Of a stretch of DNA of 64,000 nt, positions 42,737-54,205 are shown one piece after another (position 1 is the first letter of the stretch; the number at the start of each line of letters is the position of its first letter). The stretch is from Diphasiastrum complanatum (Eukaryota; Streptophyta; Lycopodiopsida; Lycopodiales; Lycopodiaceae). The position numbers and the translations under genes were made by a program. Below the pieces are notes generated by a model that did no database searches, had not been told where the DNA came from, and saw nothing but the letters and a program-made list of their open reading frames with translations. The DNA lies in contig CM055092.1 in assembly GCA_029204225.1 (NCBI GenBank), forward strand, positions 62,336,692-62,400,691. Reading direction: 5' to 3'.

Positions 42737-45700
42737 AAGTGTGTGTTTACAAGTTACATATTTGTTTCCCAATTGGATGCCCCCTCAAAACTGGTTCTTT
42801 AAGAGAAGTACTTGTTATGTTTTTGGTAACCACACAGCCTAAAAGTGGATGGCATGCTCGACCATTTGTCATCTTCTAACCTATGACTTATTTGTGTAGA
42901 CTAGGCAGACGACTCTTAATATTTGTGAGTTTGCTCTAATCAAAATTTACTGTTGACATTCTTTTTTTTGAAATGAAAGCTCAAGCAAGTGTCAAATAAT
43001 GTATGGATTGCTTTGACATACATATTACACACTTCATGAATTGCATGAATTGTGAATGCTTGTATGAACTTTCTATTAAGATGATTAGGTGAAAGACCTA
43101 CAAATTGAGATTGTGTGATTGGTACACAAGTTTTTGGTAGTAGAAAAACCTAGCTTGCAAAGTCACAAACAACTTCACGGTGATCCTTGAATCATGTCAT
43201 TTATTTTTTGATAGTCAGATTGTTCCGGTAATTATGTGGTGTACAATCTAGGTTAACAAGCTCTTTGTATAAGTTACTAGTGGCAGGAAAAGTTCACCAA
43301 AGATCCATGAATAAATAACCCATGTTCGTTTTTTTTGGTCATTGGGCCACATATTTTTGCAATTGTATCGACTTTGCGATTCTGACAATCTTCCCTATTG
43401 AATAATTATCAAGTTTATCATTATAGTCATATTTACATCACTTGTGGTTAAGAGTATCAGTGGAGTCATTCATCACATGCTTTGTAACTTGAAATAACAG
43501 AGCAATTTAACAAGCTTGGTCTTGCTTGTTTAGACACATTCATGGGCCAAATAATGGATTCGTCTTTTTCTCAAATAAATTTCATTTATTTGATGGGAAG
43601 CATCAAATAGTACGATGTTCTAAAGCATGATATTCATTTTGGAAAAATGCTCTGTCAAGACTGTACAAATTCCATTAACAATGCATTTATGTCATGCAAC
43701 TAGTCATTGTGGGTCCAGTCCAGGTTCTCTGCATAGTGAATGTGGCTTGTTTAGACATGACATTCACGGGCCAAATAATGGATTGGTCTTTTTCTCAAAT
43801 AAATTTCATTTATCAGATGGGAAGCATCAAATAGTACGATGTTCTAAAGCATGATATTCATTTTGGAAAAATGCTCTGGCAAGACTATACAAATTCCATC
43901 AACAATGCATTTATGTCATGCAACTAGTCTGTTTCAGTCCAGGTTCTCTGCATAGGGAATGTGGCTTCACATGATGGGAGAAATGTGCATACAAAAGCTA
44001 TAAAAGGCGGTGCAATTTTCTTCATCAGATGTAGTCTTACATGTATGCAGCAGAATCATTTGCTGGTTTGAATCTTCAAGAGAATTGACTTCAAGCTGTC
44101 TTTGTTGAAGATTGAGCTTTTGGAAATTTTGTCTGGTCCATGAGTGAATTGAAATAAAGTATATAGTAGTGTTTATAAATTGTTTGACAGATTTTAATGC
44201 ATAAAAAGACTTTGTTTGAAGTGTTGGTACGTATGAAATGATCCCACCTAGTAAGAAGTTTTTTCCTTCTCAAAAGCATGGATTTTGCAACAAATAGGCT
44301 GAAAGAGCTAACAAACTTGTCATAACACAGAGAACCTTTTTTGAGGAGGAACATTTCATGTGTCTTTCGCCCATTCTAGAATAATTCGATAACGAGAGGA
44401 AATTTTTTGGAGTAGGGGAGTCAATGGAAGGCATAACGGTAGGTTCCTTCCTCTTTCCTACTCCATTAAGTAAAGCCTTTTCTCCTCCATCGAATGTATG
44501 TTTATCTACTCTTTCATGACAACAACATTCACAAGCATGTTAGTGACTTATTAATGCATTTTATTCAAGGGCTTTAAGTCTATTGTAGTATCCTTGTTTG
44601 GATGTGATTTTTTTTTTGCATGTTTGGTAAAACCTCATAAATGAGACTGATTTTGTAATCATCAATAACCTCTGGTCATGTTGTATGGGTCATGTATGAA
44701 TACCTTGCCTTTGTATTCCAATACGCCTTAGAAATAATCTCTATGTTGAATTGGTATTTTCTAGGACCCAAGTTAGTTCATTTGGTGGCAAGGCACCAAC
44801 CACGATATGTAGGCTATTGTTTGTAATGTTTATTTACATGCTACTAATACTTGGACCCATTGTGTTCATGTTGAGCCTCTAGCCCAAAAAAATATAACAA
44901 GGATTGATGAGCTTCTTATCACTCTCCTAGTATCTCACTAGAGATCCTAGATCCAACCAATATATAGAAACTTGTTATTTGATGTTTGGTACTTGTCTTA
45001 ATGTATGCAAGTGTTTTGATTGTTTTTTTATCTAACTCATTTAAGACTTTAGAGTAATTTTGCAATCATGAATAACTAGCTTTGACGCTTTTTGCATGCC
45101 ATCTATGAATAGTCAAACTTGATTACTTGCTTAGGTTTCTCAAACCACCTTAAGACCTTGTTATTACACTTAGTTGGTAGCGAGATACCTACCATAATAT
45201 GTATTTTAATAGCTTTTATTGCTTGGATGTAAGTCATTTGTGTTTGTATTGAGCTTGTGCAAATTCGAGTTGCTTATTGTTCTTCTAGTCAAATCTAAAA
45301 TGTATCAGAATATTGATGGTTTTAGGTCTTAGACAATTGCAATCTTGATTTGAGATAATTGTTACTAGTTTTGAATTGAGCATTCACAATTTCACAATCT
45401 CACAATCATTATCTACAAAATTGTGCATGATTTTCAAATTAGTAAATTCATGACAATGTAGTCAATATTGACAAAGTAGTCACAAAGTTTAGTACTCATT
45501 TTTCATAGTTTCATGACTCAATATTAACAATTTTACAATCAATGTTTAATAAGTAGTCTTTCAATCTAAGATGTGGTATTTACAGTTTCATGATCAACAT
45601 ATAATTTCATGAAAGTATAATTCATTCTATTTTTCTTGCATGCCAAAGTTGGGTCTAAAGTAGAATTGTAGGTTGAAATCTTCTCCTGTAGATCCTTGTT

Positions 45701-46119
45701 GATATCTTTTGGGTGACATTAGATATTTTTTATCACAGAGTCATGATAGACTTACTTTTAAAACTACTCAATATGGAAGATCAAAAAATGGAATCACTTC
45801 TTGTGATCCAAGACTTAATGGATATTGTGCTTGGGATTGATGTGAAATCTCAAGTTTTACAAGAAACCATAAAGTATGACAACAGAGCAAGTTTGGCTCC
45901 TCATGTCATAAAAAGAACGTGTCTAATAAGCTTCTAAAGGAAATAGGACATGTGGTTCATCGAAGCATGCATGAGATACCTTTCAAAGAACTTATGAATC
46001 CAAGAACATGCCTATGATAATAAATATGAGAAATCAAATCAATCATGTAGATTGAGCGATGAATTTGCTCATACATTTGTGTTGACAATCAAGTCTCTCA
46101 ATGGTTAACTAGAATGTCT
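42737..46119. other. Spacer downstream of the mTERF gene
   Basis: It contains the mTERF 3' flank, a 221-bp tandem duplication (listed separately) and AT-rich sequence. A 74-codon frame at 45713-45937 may be an eroded part of the gag relic that follows, but it has no clear motif. Confidence 0.5.
43524..43963. repeat. Two-copy tandem duplication, 221-bp period
   Basis: Copy 1 is 43524-43744 and copy 2 is 43745-43963. Both contain GGGCCAAATAATGGATT, AAATAGTACGATGTTCTAAA and CATTTATGTCATGCAACTAG. Differences are a few substitutions and small indels. It is non-coding. Copy 1 has a small inverted repeat (CAAATAAA/TTTATTTG) that is mutated in copy 2. Confidence 0.85.
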
Positions 46120-46610
46120 TAATGATGTGCTCCATGGATAGGGAGAAGGCTATGAGAACCTTGTACAAAGTTAATGAATCCAAACATACGACTTGCAAAG
46201 AGTTTTGGTCACAGAACAACACAAATTGGCAAGCACTAAAGCAAAAGGAGGTGCTTCTCCTAGTCGTGGTAATGAAAGGGCCTTGTTCACCAAGACAAGA
46301 ACAAAGACAAAGACAAATGGGGCAACAAGCCATGAACAAAGTCAAAAGAAAAAGACACACCATTTACAAGTGATGCACCAACAAAGATAAGTGATGTCTC
46401 TATTGTGGTAAGCTTGGCCCTTTTATCAATGAGTGCTGAAAATGGATCTAAATGTTGATGGTAAGCAACATAACATTAGCATTGAGGCTGATGAAAACTC
46501 ACTTATGATAGTCTCTTCTCGTCTTGTTTCTTCTACAAATGAGTTAGATCCATGATGGATAGATAGTGCTATTGACGGATAATGTGCTCTGGGAAATAAT
46601 CGTATATTCC
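46120..46610 (+). pseudogene. Relic of copia gag C-terminus and protease start
   Basis: Broken frames show a Lys/Thr/Gln-rich basic tract (NERALFTKTRTKTKTNGATS near 46270) and a knuckle-like CLYCGKLGPFINEC near 46395-46435, in which the His is replaced by Pro. A WIDSAIDG segment near 46560 resembles a decayed protease site. The order fits copia gag to protease. No LTR was found. Confidence 0.5.
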
Positions 46611-46879
46611 TAGTAGCAAGGAATCATTGCAGGGGTATGTTGGTCTTCTTGCTAAATTGTGCTCATATGGCCAATATGAACTGTAAGAGCGTTTCTTCAT
46701 TGTCACTAGGCTTTTGGCCGCCTAAACAATCTTATAGGTTTTAAGCTTTTAACATTTTCAAAAGCCTAATAAGTGTGATGCCCAATAGGTTTTATGTAAG
46801 ATTGAAAAAAATGTTTTCCGCATAGAGTGGCTCTAAGGTTAACCCTTGAATGCAAAGCAATGTCAAAAACTCAAATGAG

Positions 46880-47580
46880 AAATAAATTAAGAACTAGAGG
46901 GATACCTTCTCCCACCTGAAAGTTTCTCTTTTTCTAAAAAAGGCCTCCAACTGCAAATAGGGCCACGACGGGGTCCACATGCAAAAAAGCTTTCTTCTTT
47001 GGGAACGTCCTGCACTGTCACTTCCCAATGCTGACGTGTCCTTTCGACCGCACGACGTGGCGCAACAGCTGCCTCTGATTGCTGCCTTTTCATTTTGAAA
47101 AGCCTTTCGAAATTCTGTCGTTTCACTTCGAAGAGCCTTCAACCTCGTGCCCTTCAGCTCTCTCTCCGAACCAACCTGCAAATGGCGTCGCGTCAAATGC
47201 TCGCTTTTCTTAGAGCTGCGAGGGGCGTTGAAAACCACACCGGCCTTCAAAATGAAAGCCGTTCAACGGAATAGGCGGTGGGTCCTCCAATCAGGAGCGA
47301 GCTTGGGATACCGGCACGTTACCCTCGAGCTACAAGAGTGTAAAGTAATGGCTGAAGTTCTTCTTTTGCCTTCGCTACATGAAGCAGAAAAGAAAGGGCG
47401 TCCAGAGCGTCAGGAAGGCAAGCATTTCAATCTGTTTTTGGCTTTTTTTACTTTTTCGCAAAGCAAATCCATTCCTAATTGCATTGGTTAGATCTGGATC
47501 TGTCTATTTTGCTGCGTTTTGCTGTAATTTTTTAGAGGCCTTTTGCTTTTTTTGCCAGTTACTCACTTAGGGTTAGGTCT
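46880..47580. other. GC-richer patch, possible promoter or first exon
   Basis: Its base composition differs from the AT-rich surroundings. On the plus strand ATG at 47182 opens MASRQMLAFLRAARGVENHT and stops after 31 codons, resembling the start of an organelle-targeted protein. Another frame from 47348 gives MAEVLLLPSLHEAEKKGRPE. No family is recognised and no further exon is visible before the copia insertion at 47943. It may be the 5' end of a gene disrupted by the nest, or a remnant. Confidence 0.3.
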
Positions 47581-47604
47581 AAGGAAGAGGCAGTAGTAAC
47601 AACC

Positions 47605-47633
47605 CACGTGGTACGATCTAAACAATCCACGTG
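47605..47633. promoter_or_regulatory. Pair of G-box palindromes (CCACGTGGTA)
   Basis: Two identical CCACGTGGTA words contain CACGTG at 47605-47610 and 47628-47633, 23 bp apart, about two helical turns. G-boxes bind plant bZIP and bHLH factors. No gene start is established nearby, so function is speculative. Confidence 0.35.
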
Positions 47634-47942
47634 GTAGAGGTAATCATATATCCATTTTTAACCTGTCAGTAAGTAGTGAACACACTCAATAGGAAGAGCC
47701 CACGTAGCTGTATTCTTATTCTGTATGTAAATGATTAGTAAAATATTACAAGAATCTTTTTTGTTTGGGTATGTTGTCGAGGGTTTTATTTTCGACAATA
47801 CCGAAGGACGAAAACTGATTCTTTTTTCAAAAGTCTTAAGAATTATTTTTTGGTAACATTATTAATTAATTAGTGGTTGTTATTTACAACATATACACCA
47901 CCTGGCCAAGCCATTTATGGAGCTAAGCTCCTTAGATGTCAC

Positions 47943-48705
47943 TGTCGCGGAAGCTGTTACGTTTTGTGTTCGTCCTCTCTCTTCTGATTCGCAAACAATT
48001 TTTTGTCTTTGAATTTTCTTTTCGTGCGGAAGCTCTTACGGGATCCCAGACACTCGACTAAGCATCACAGAACATATTTTATTCTAGCAATCAAAAGACA
48101 CAGCACAAGGCCAAGAGATACACGAAATAGAGCGACTATATTGTCAGTTTGGTTTTTAGAGCAGTGTCTCGCTCGTTGACGGAATAACTCTCTGCTCTTT
48201 CGCTGTGTTTTGCTCGTTGGCAGACTTTTATGCACAGCTATGATATTTTTGCTTTCTTACTCTATTCGCTACGTCTCTCTCTGTTTCTTACAGATCTATG
48301 TATTCACTATCTCTCTCCTTACAGTTATGATCCAGAGAGGATTGTTTATACCTCCACCATGTGGAGTTTACAAGATAGCTAAACGTAGAATCACATGACT
48401 AGTTAACGCTAATCAACTAGTTAGTTAGTCTCCGTCGTTGCTATTCGTTTCAGTTGGGCATGAAGCCCGTTGAGCTGCTAGCTGGCAACGCGAAGGATTT
48501 CTCTTCGTTTGTTTCGTTCTTTTCGTAGTCTTCGTTCTGTGCCATTTGCGGTTTGCGGTCCTGGAGGTGTTTACGATTCGCGATTGATTCGCGAATCATT
48601 CGTGCTTCGAGTCAAAGACACGTTGACTGTCGCGAATTGTTCTCGTTCGACCTTCGTGTCTTGTTCGTGCTGCGACAAAGTTGCAGGAGTTCACCATTTC
48701 TGACA
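47943..48705 (-). repeat. 3' LTR of the outer copia element
   Basis: TGTCGCGGAAGCTG to CCATTTCTGACA, 763 bp. The adjoining right-hand CTCCCTCTTGA (48706-48716) is the complement of a polypurine tract. It contains a hairpin near 48574-48597 (CGATTCGCGA with TCGCGAATC). Confidence 0.95.
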
Positions 48706-49188
48706 CTCCCTCTTGAACCTTGCAGCTTTGTTCGTTCAATCCAATTGCCTCTCTTTGCTTGGTAAAGAGTGGCTTGTCGAGCGGTTTTGTGAGGAGATTT
48801 GCAATCATACTTTTTGATTTTATGAACTGGACCTGGAGCTCTCCTTTCGAGATCAAATCTCGAATGTGATGGTACTTCAGAGGAATGTGCTTCGTCTTTG
48901 AATGGAAGACAGGATCCTGGGACAGATAGATGGCACTCTGGGAGTCCATCATCATCGTGCTTGGTCCCTCTTGTGGTATCCCGATTGCCTCCAACATCAT
49001 CCGCAGCCACACTACCTCATTTGCCACTTTCGAGGCTGCGACATACTCAGCTTCGCAAGAGGATTGAGCTACCAGGGTTTGCTTTTTGCGTATCCAGCTG
49101 ATTGCAGCTCCGCACGCTATTGTACATCCTCCAGTAATGGACTTGCTGTCATCCTTGCAGCTTGCCCAGCTCGCATCACTGTAGTGAT
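48706..49188 (-). pseudogene. RNase H of the outer copia element (3' fragment)
   Basis: Read leftwards from the insertion site: YSDASWASCKDDSKSITGGC, IRKKQTLVAQSSCEAEYVAA, EVVWLRMMLEAIG, MMDSQSAIYLSQDPVFHSKT, KYHHIRDLISKGELQVQFIK and LLTKPLDKPLFTKQ. RNase H removes the RNA strand during reverse transcription. The part is open, but the inner element cuts it from its RT half (54855 onward). Confidence 0.9.
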
Positions 49189-49580
49189 TGTTAGAATTGA
49201 AGAGATTCTCTAATCGGAGTAGACTAATCTTATTAGTACTCACACAAAACATCAACCACAAGCTGAAGAAGAAGAGAGAGACTGCAAGAAGCTATGCTTC
49301 ATAAGCTGGAACTAAGATAACCATGGAGGTGGGCGCCCATCTACTCTTATAGAGGCTGTCCACAATGAAAAGCAAAAGCTATTCTACTACAATAGCAATT
49401 GAAATGCTAATTATGAAGTATTAACAATAGAAATCTATGCTAACTTGGTTAAAATCGATTTCTACAAAATTGGTACTAACTTAAGTACCTATTCTAAAAA
49501 TAGATAGTACCTATACAAAAAATAGAAATAGGCCTTCTAGCATGCAGGCTGGCCTCTACAATTAACCATTAATTCTAACA
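49189..49580 (-). repeat. 3' LTR of the inner copia element
   Basis: 392 bp, TGTTAGAATTG to TTAATTCTAACA. The complement of a polypurine tract (CTCCCCCTTA, 49581-49590) adjoins it. Confidence 0.95.
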
Positions 49581-49590
49581 CTCCCCCTTA

Positions 49591-50925
49591 ATGGATAATT
49601 GATTATCAATAACACCTAGGAGAGTCTTGAACTTCTCAAATTTTTCACGAACAAGTCCTTTTGTGAAGATATCTGCAACTTGATCATTGGTGTCATAGTA
49701 GATCAACTCTACTTCACCACTTTGTAACTTTTCTCGTATAAAATGCTTCTGAACTTCAATATGCTTTGACCTGCTATGAAATACTAGATTCTTTGCAAGC
49801 TGTATACAACTCTGATTGTCACACCATAGAATTGTAGGTTCAACCTGTTCTATATGAAGATCTTTTAGAATCCTTCGTAACCAAATTGCTTCACAAGTTG
49901 CTGATGTAGTAGCCCTGTACTCTGCCTCTGTAGAAGATAAAGCAATTGTTGGTTGCTTTTTACTACTCCAAGATATAGTTCCTGTTCCAAGATTAAATGC
50001 ATATACTGTAGTCGATCTTCTATCTTCTGCATTTCCTGCCCAGTCAGCATCAACAAAACCCTCAAGTTTTATTTTTGTTCCTTTATCATAATAAATGCCA
50101 TACCTGAGTGTCCCTTTGACATAACGCAAAATCCTTTTTGCCGCTTTCCATGACAAACTTTTGGTAAAGACATGAACTGACTCACCATGCTCACTGCATA
50201 TGAAACGTCTGGTCGAGTAGTCGTTAGATAGATAAGACTACCTACAAGCTGCCTATAAAGTGTTTCATTCACACTTTCAGAATTTTCCTCTTTTGTAAGC
50301 TTTACACTTGGATCATATGGTGTAGAAATGGACTTACAATCAAGCATGTTAAACTTCTTAAGTAACTCTCTTGCATACTTTGCTTGTGATATGAAAAGAC
50401 TTTTCTTTGATCTCCAAACTTCAATACCCAAACAATATTGAAGTCTCTCTAAATCTTTCATATCAAACTCCTGTGAAAGATTGTTCTTTATCTTCTCTAT
50501 TAGTGACTTATTTGACCCTGTGATAATAAGATCATCTACATAAAGAACAATAATGACTATGTCATCCAAATCTTTCATAATATAAAGCGTTGACTCTGAC
50601 ATGCTTCTATGAAAATTCTGCTTTAAAAAATAATTGTTGATACGTGTATACCATGCTCTAGGTGCTTGTTTCAATCCATATAATGCTTTCTTTAACTTGC
50701 AAACCAAGTGCTCTTTGCCTTCAACCTCATAACCCTGAGGTTGCTCCAGATAAACCTCTTCTTCAAGGTAACCGTTCAAGAAAGCACTCTTGACATCCAT
50801 TTGCTGAATATCCCATCCAAAATGAGATGCAATTTCCAAAACACTCCTCAAAGTATTCATTTTAGGAACCGGTGCGAAAGTATCTTCATGGTCAATCCAT
50901 TCCCTCTGAGCATATCTTTTGGCTA
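49591..50925 (-). pseudogene. RT and RNase H of the inner copia element
   Basis: 50860-50160 reads [40 protein letters not shown], the intact catalytic YVDDLIITGSNKSLIEKI (near 50515) and QLVGSLIYLTTTRPDVSYAV. A one-base shift near 50155 moves RNase H into another frame (50156-49575): FVDADWAGNAEDRRSTT, ALSSTEAEYRATTSATCEAI, WCDNQSCIQLAKNLVFHSRS, DQVADIFTKGLVREKFEK. The last codons run over the polypurine tract into the LTR. Confidence 0.9.
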
Positions 50926-51672
50926 CTAATCTGGCCTTATACTATCTATAGAACCATCAGACTTAAACTTGGTTCTATGAATCCACTTGCAACCAATTGG
51001 TTTCTTACCTGCTGGAAGTTCAACAAGATCCCATGTCTCGTTTTTCATGATAGAACTGAACTCCTCATCCATAGCAGTTTTCCAAACTTGTTCTTTTGCA
51101 GCATCTTCATAAAATAAAGGATCTTCAGAATCCAACACTGAAGCCATAAACGCATAATACGTTTCTTCACCATCTTCATGATAGTGTCCACTTGACCGTG
51201 TCAATCTCTTAGCTCCTTGTTGACTCGATTCTCCCTCATCCAACATTTGACTATCTTTTATAGTCTCAAAATACCATCTTGGCAACTTCTTTGTAGGTGA
51301 CGTAGAAGGAGAATATGTATCAAATACCCTTGACCTTTCCTTCCGTTTACCAAGATCCACCTGTGTACACACCCTTGGTATAACTTGTGTAGAAGCTGTA
51401 TCACATGGACCTGTATCTTCCTGAACATCATCTATAATATGAGTTTTTGATGAAGGAGAAAATACATCCTCCTCATGATCTTCTAGGGTAGAAGACTCAC
51501 TTTCTTCAAACACAACATTTCTGCTCATAATCACCTTCTTACTGGTAAGATTATAAAGGCGATATGCCTTCTCTTCCTCATCATAACCAAGGAATAAACA
51601 CTTGATTGCCTTTGAATCAAGTTTTTGACGATTATCTTTAGGAATATGAGCATATGCATTACAACCAAAAAC
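50926..51672 (-). pseudogene. Integrase C-terminus and RT start of the inner copia element
   Basis: After a TGA (51670-51672, expected Arg CGA) the frame continues VFGCNAYAHIPK, CLFLGYDEEEKAYRLYN and MSRNVVFEE, through an acidic/Ser-rich linker, to EQVWKTAMDEEFSSIMKNET, KPIGCKWIHRTKFKSDGSID. A one-base deletion near 50945 ends it at SIRPD. Both breaks are single events in an otherwise well-kept frame. Confidence 0.85.
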
Positions 51673-53673
51673 TCATAGATGATCCACTTTAGGTTTTATA
51701 CCTGTCAAAGCTTCTTCTGGAGTTCGATTTAGAACAGCTTTTGTAGGACTTCTGTTAAGCAAGTAAACTGCTGTACTAACTGCTTCGCCCCACAAATGAT
51801 TCTTGAGGTTCTTACCTCGTAGAATGCTTCGAGCACTCTCCACAATAGACTCGTTCTTTCTCTCGGCTACTCCATTATGTTGTGGTGTATCAGTTGAAGC
51901 AAATTGTCTCTTGATTCCATGTTCTTTGCAGAATTCCTGGAACTCTGTAGATATGAATTCACCTCCCTTATCTGAACGTAGAATCTTGATTTGCTTTCCT
52001 GTCTGCTTCTCAACAAGTGATTTGAACTGAGTAAAGAACTTAAAAGCTTGACTCTTATACTTAAGCAAGTATATCCATACCTTCCTGGAAAAATCATCCA
52101 CAAATATCATGAAGTAGGATGCTCCTCCTATAGACTCAGTCTGCATGGGACCACATAAGTCTATATGAACAAGCTCCAAGATTTGCTTGGCTCTATATGC
52201 TCCATCCTTGGGAAACTGCATACGATGATGCTTGCCCATAACACATCCTTCACAAATTTTTCCTGAAGATACAATATTAGGTAATCCTATTACCATATTA
52301 TTGTCTTTTAGAACCTGTAAGCTTTTATAGTTCAGATGTCCAAACCTTTCATGCCATATCCTGCTCTCCATACTATCAGAAGCTACACAAACTTGATGAT
52401 CCAATGTAGTTGCATCAAGTTTGTAAAGTCGACCTTCCAACAATCCTTTGACCACAACTTTGTAACCTTTGTTTTTGTCTTTGATGAGACACTTCTGATC
52501 GTCAAACTCAACTTTCATATTCTGTTTAGCTATGGCAGAAACTGAAAGTAAATTCTTTTTTAAGCCTGGAACATAGAGAACATTCTTAATTTCTCCTATA
52601 TTCCCTGAAGGTAAATGTACTCTCACTGTACCTCTACCTTTGATATGGTAAGAAGAATTGTCTCCAAGTTTGACATGTGAATTTACACCAGTGTCATCAA
52701 ACTGTGTGAACCACTCACGATGTGGTGTCATATGTTGCGTTGCTCTAGAATCAATATACCAACAATCTTCAGAGATCTCTGATGTTGAAGCTGAGAATAA
52801 CTCATAGCATCCCACAGCTTCACTTTTGTCTTCGTCTTCAATGAAGTTGCCTGACTGCTTCTTCTCGTCCTGGATAGCCTTCTTTTTCCTGCACTCAAAC
52901 GCAAAATGACCATACTTGCCACAAAAATTACAATTGCCATTTCTCTTTGGATTAGATTTGGAATTGTCTCCTTTTTCCGTATTGTCCTTCCCTTCCTGCT
53001 TCTGATCCTTTTTGCCTCCTTTCTTCTTGCCCTTCTTACCTTGATTCTTGGAAAAGAATCCCAGTTCCTTGAAATCTTCTCTAGACATCAGGTTTTGTCT
53101 TCGTAATTCCTCTCGAAGTAGCAAACCATTGAGCTCATCAAATGTTGGCGATCTCTCCCTCAAACTTAGTGTCATAACAAAGTTCTGATATTGTAATGGT
53201 AAGCTATTCAAAACAATTTGCACTAGAGTATTATCAAGTACAATTTCCCCTATAGAAGACAACTGATCTCTTAGATCCTTCACCTTGGTAATAAAATCCG
53301 TAATGGATTCTTCTGATTCCATTTTCCAGGTATGAAGCTTATTGTTCAAGAACAACGCTCGAGACTTACTTATCGTTTCATATGTGTTCTTAAGGATATC
53401 CCATGCATCCTTAGGCCCAATTGCATTCCTGATCAGCAGAATCACTTTATCCTTCACAGATAAGTTGATGATATGATGCGCACGTTGCACCCGTTTCTCA
53501 AATGCCCTTCTATCTTGATCATTGAGACCGTGAGCCATCACCTCTTGTCCCATGACAATTTCCCAATAATCTTTGTCCTGAAGGATATTCTGAAGTTTGA
53601 ACTTCCACAAGCTGTAGTTAGATCCATCTAACTTGCTTGACTCCGGAAGAACGGATTCATTTAGACTCCCCAT
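51673..53673 (-). pseudogene. gag, protease and integrase N-terminal part of the inner copia element (666 aa)
   Basis: ATG at 53673 opens MGSLNESVLPESSKLDGSNY. Gag runs to about residue 270, with a Lys-rich tract and the knuckle CNFCGKYGHFAFEC near residue 248. The protease motif is WYIDSRATQHM (residues 305-315), where Arg replaces the Gly of DSG. The integrase follows, with HERFGHLNYKSLQV and CEGCVMGKHHRM, then core motifs HIDLCGPMQTES, FVDDFSRKVWIY, LRSDKGGEFIS and STDTPQHNGVAERKNESIVE. It ends at a premature TGA after KVDHL. The reading frame is otherwise open for 2 kb. Confidence 0.9.
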
Positions 53674-54192
53674 TTTTGTCGTTAAAAAATGACTAGCTTT
53701 CCACTAAGAATGCAATAATTTTTGACATGTTGCACCGGATCAGACCTGTCCTGTTTGCTGCTGCCTCAGATCAGACCTGTCTGATCTCTTCTGCTCAGAT
53801 GCTGCCTTCACCAGTTGCTGCCGCCCTCATAAGCTGCCTGCACCAGCTGTATCCTGCAAATATATGACCTGCAACAGATCTGCCGCCCTCAGGAGAACCT
53901 GCCCAGGTACTGCTGCCCTCAAGAAAAGCCTGCTCAGGTTCTACCGCCCTCAGTTATTGCTGCCCTTAGATAAACTTGCACCAGTTGTGACCTTCACCAG
54001 ATGTGACCTGTCTGAAACCTCTGCTATGGATGTTGTCTCCCTCAGATCTGCCTATCCAGAAGCTATATGCGCCAGATGTGACCTCCACCAGATACAACCT
54101 TCACCAAATAGCACCTCCACTAGATGCGGCCTCCACCAGTAAAACCTATAGCGCTGATCTTCTCCTTCCGTAGATCCCGATCTTTACGAGAT
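53674..54192 (-). other. Leader of the inner copia element, degenerate short repeats
   Basis: Non-coding between primer site and gag. On the plus strand it is built largely from variants of CTGCCGCCCTCAG and GTGACCTYCACCAGAT, for example near 53880-54120. This gives a minisatellite-like, C-rich leader. A role in RNA structure is only a possibility. Confidence 0.6.
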
Positions 54193-54205
54193 GGCTCTGA
54201 TACCA
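54193..54205 (-). other. Primer-binding site of the inner copia element
   Basis: Minus strand TGGTATCAGAGCC, directly adjoining the 5' LTR. Complementary to initiator Met tRNA. Confidence 0.95.

Noticed and set aside
46887-47250. Minus-strand frames of 79 and 118 codons in the GC-richer patch
   Set aside because: No recognisable domain. Open mainly because of base composition.
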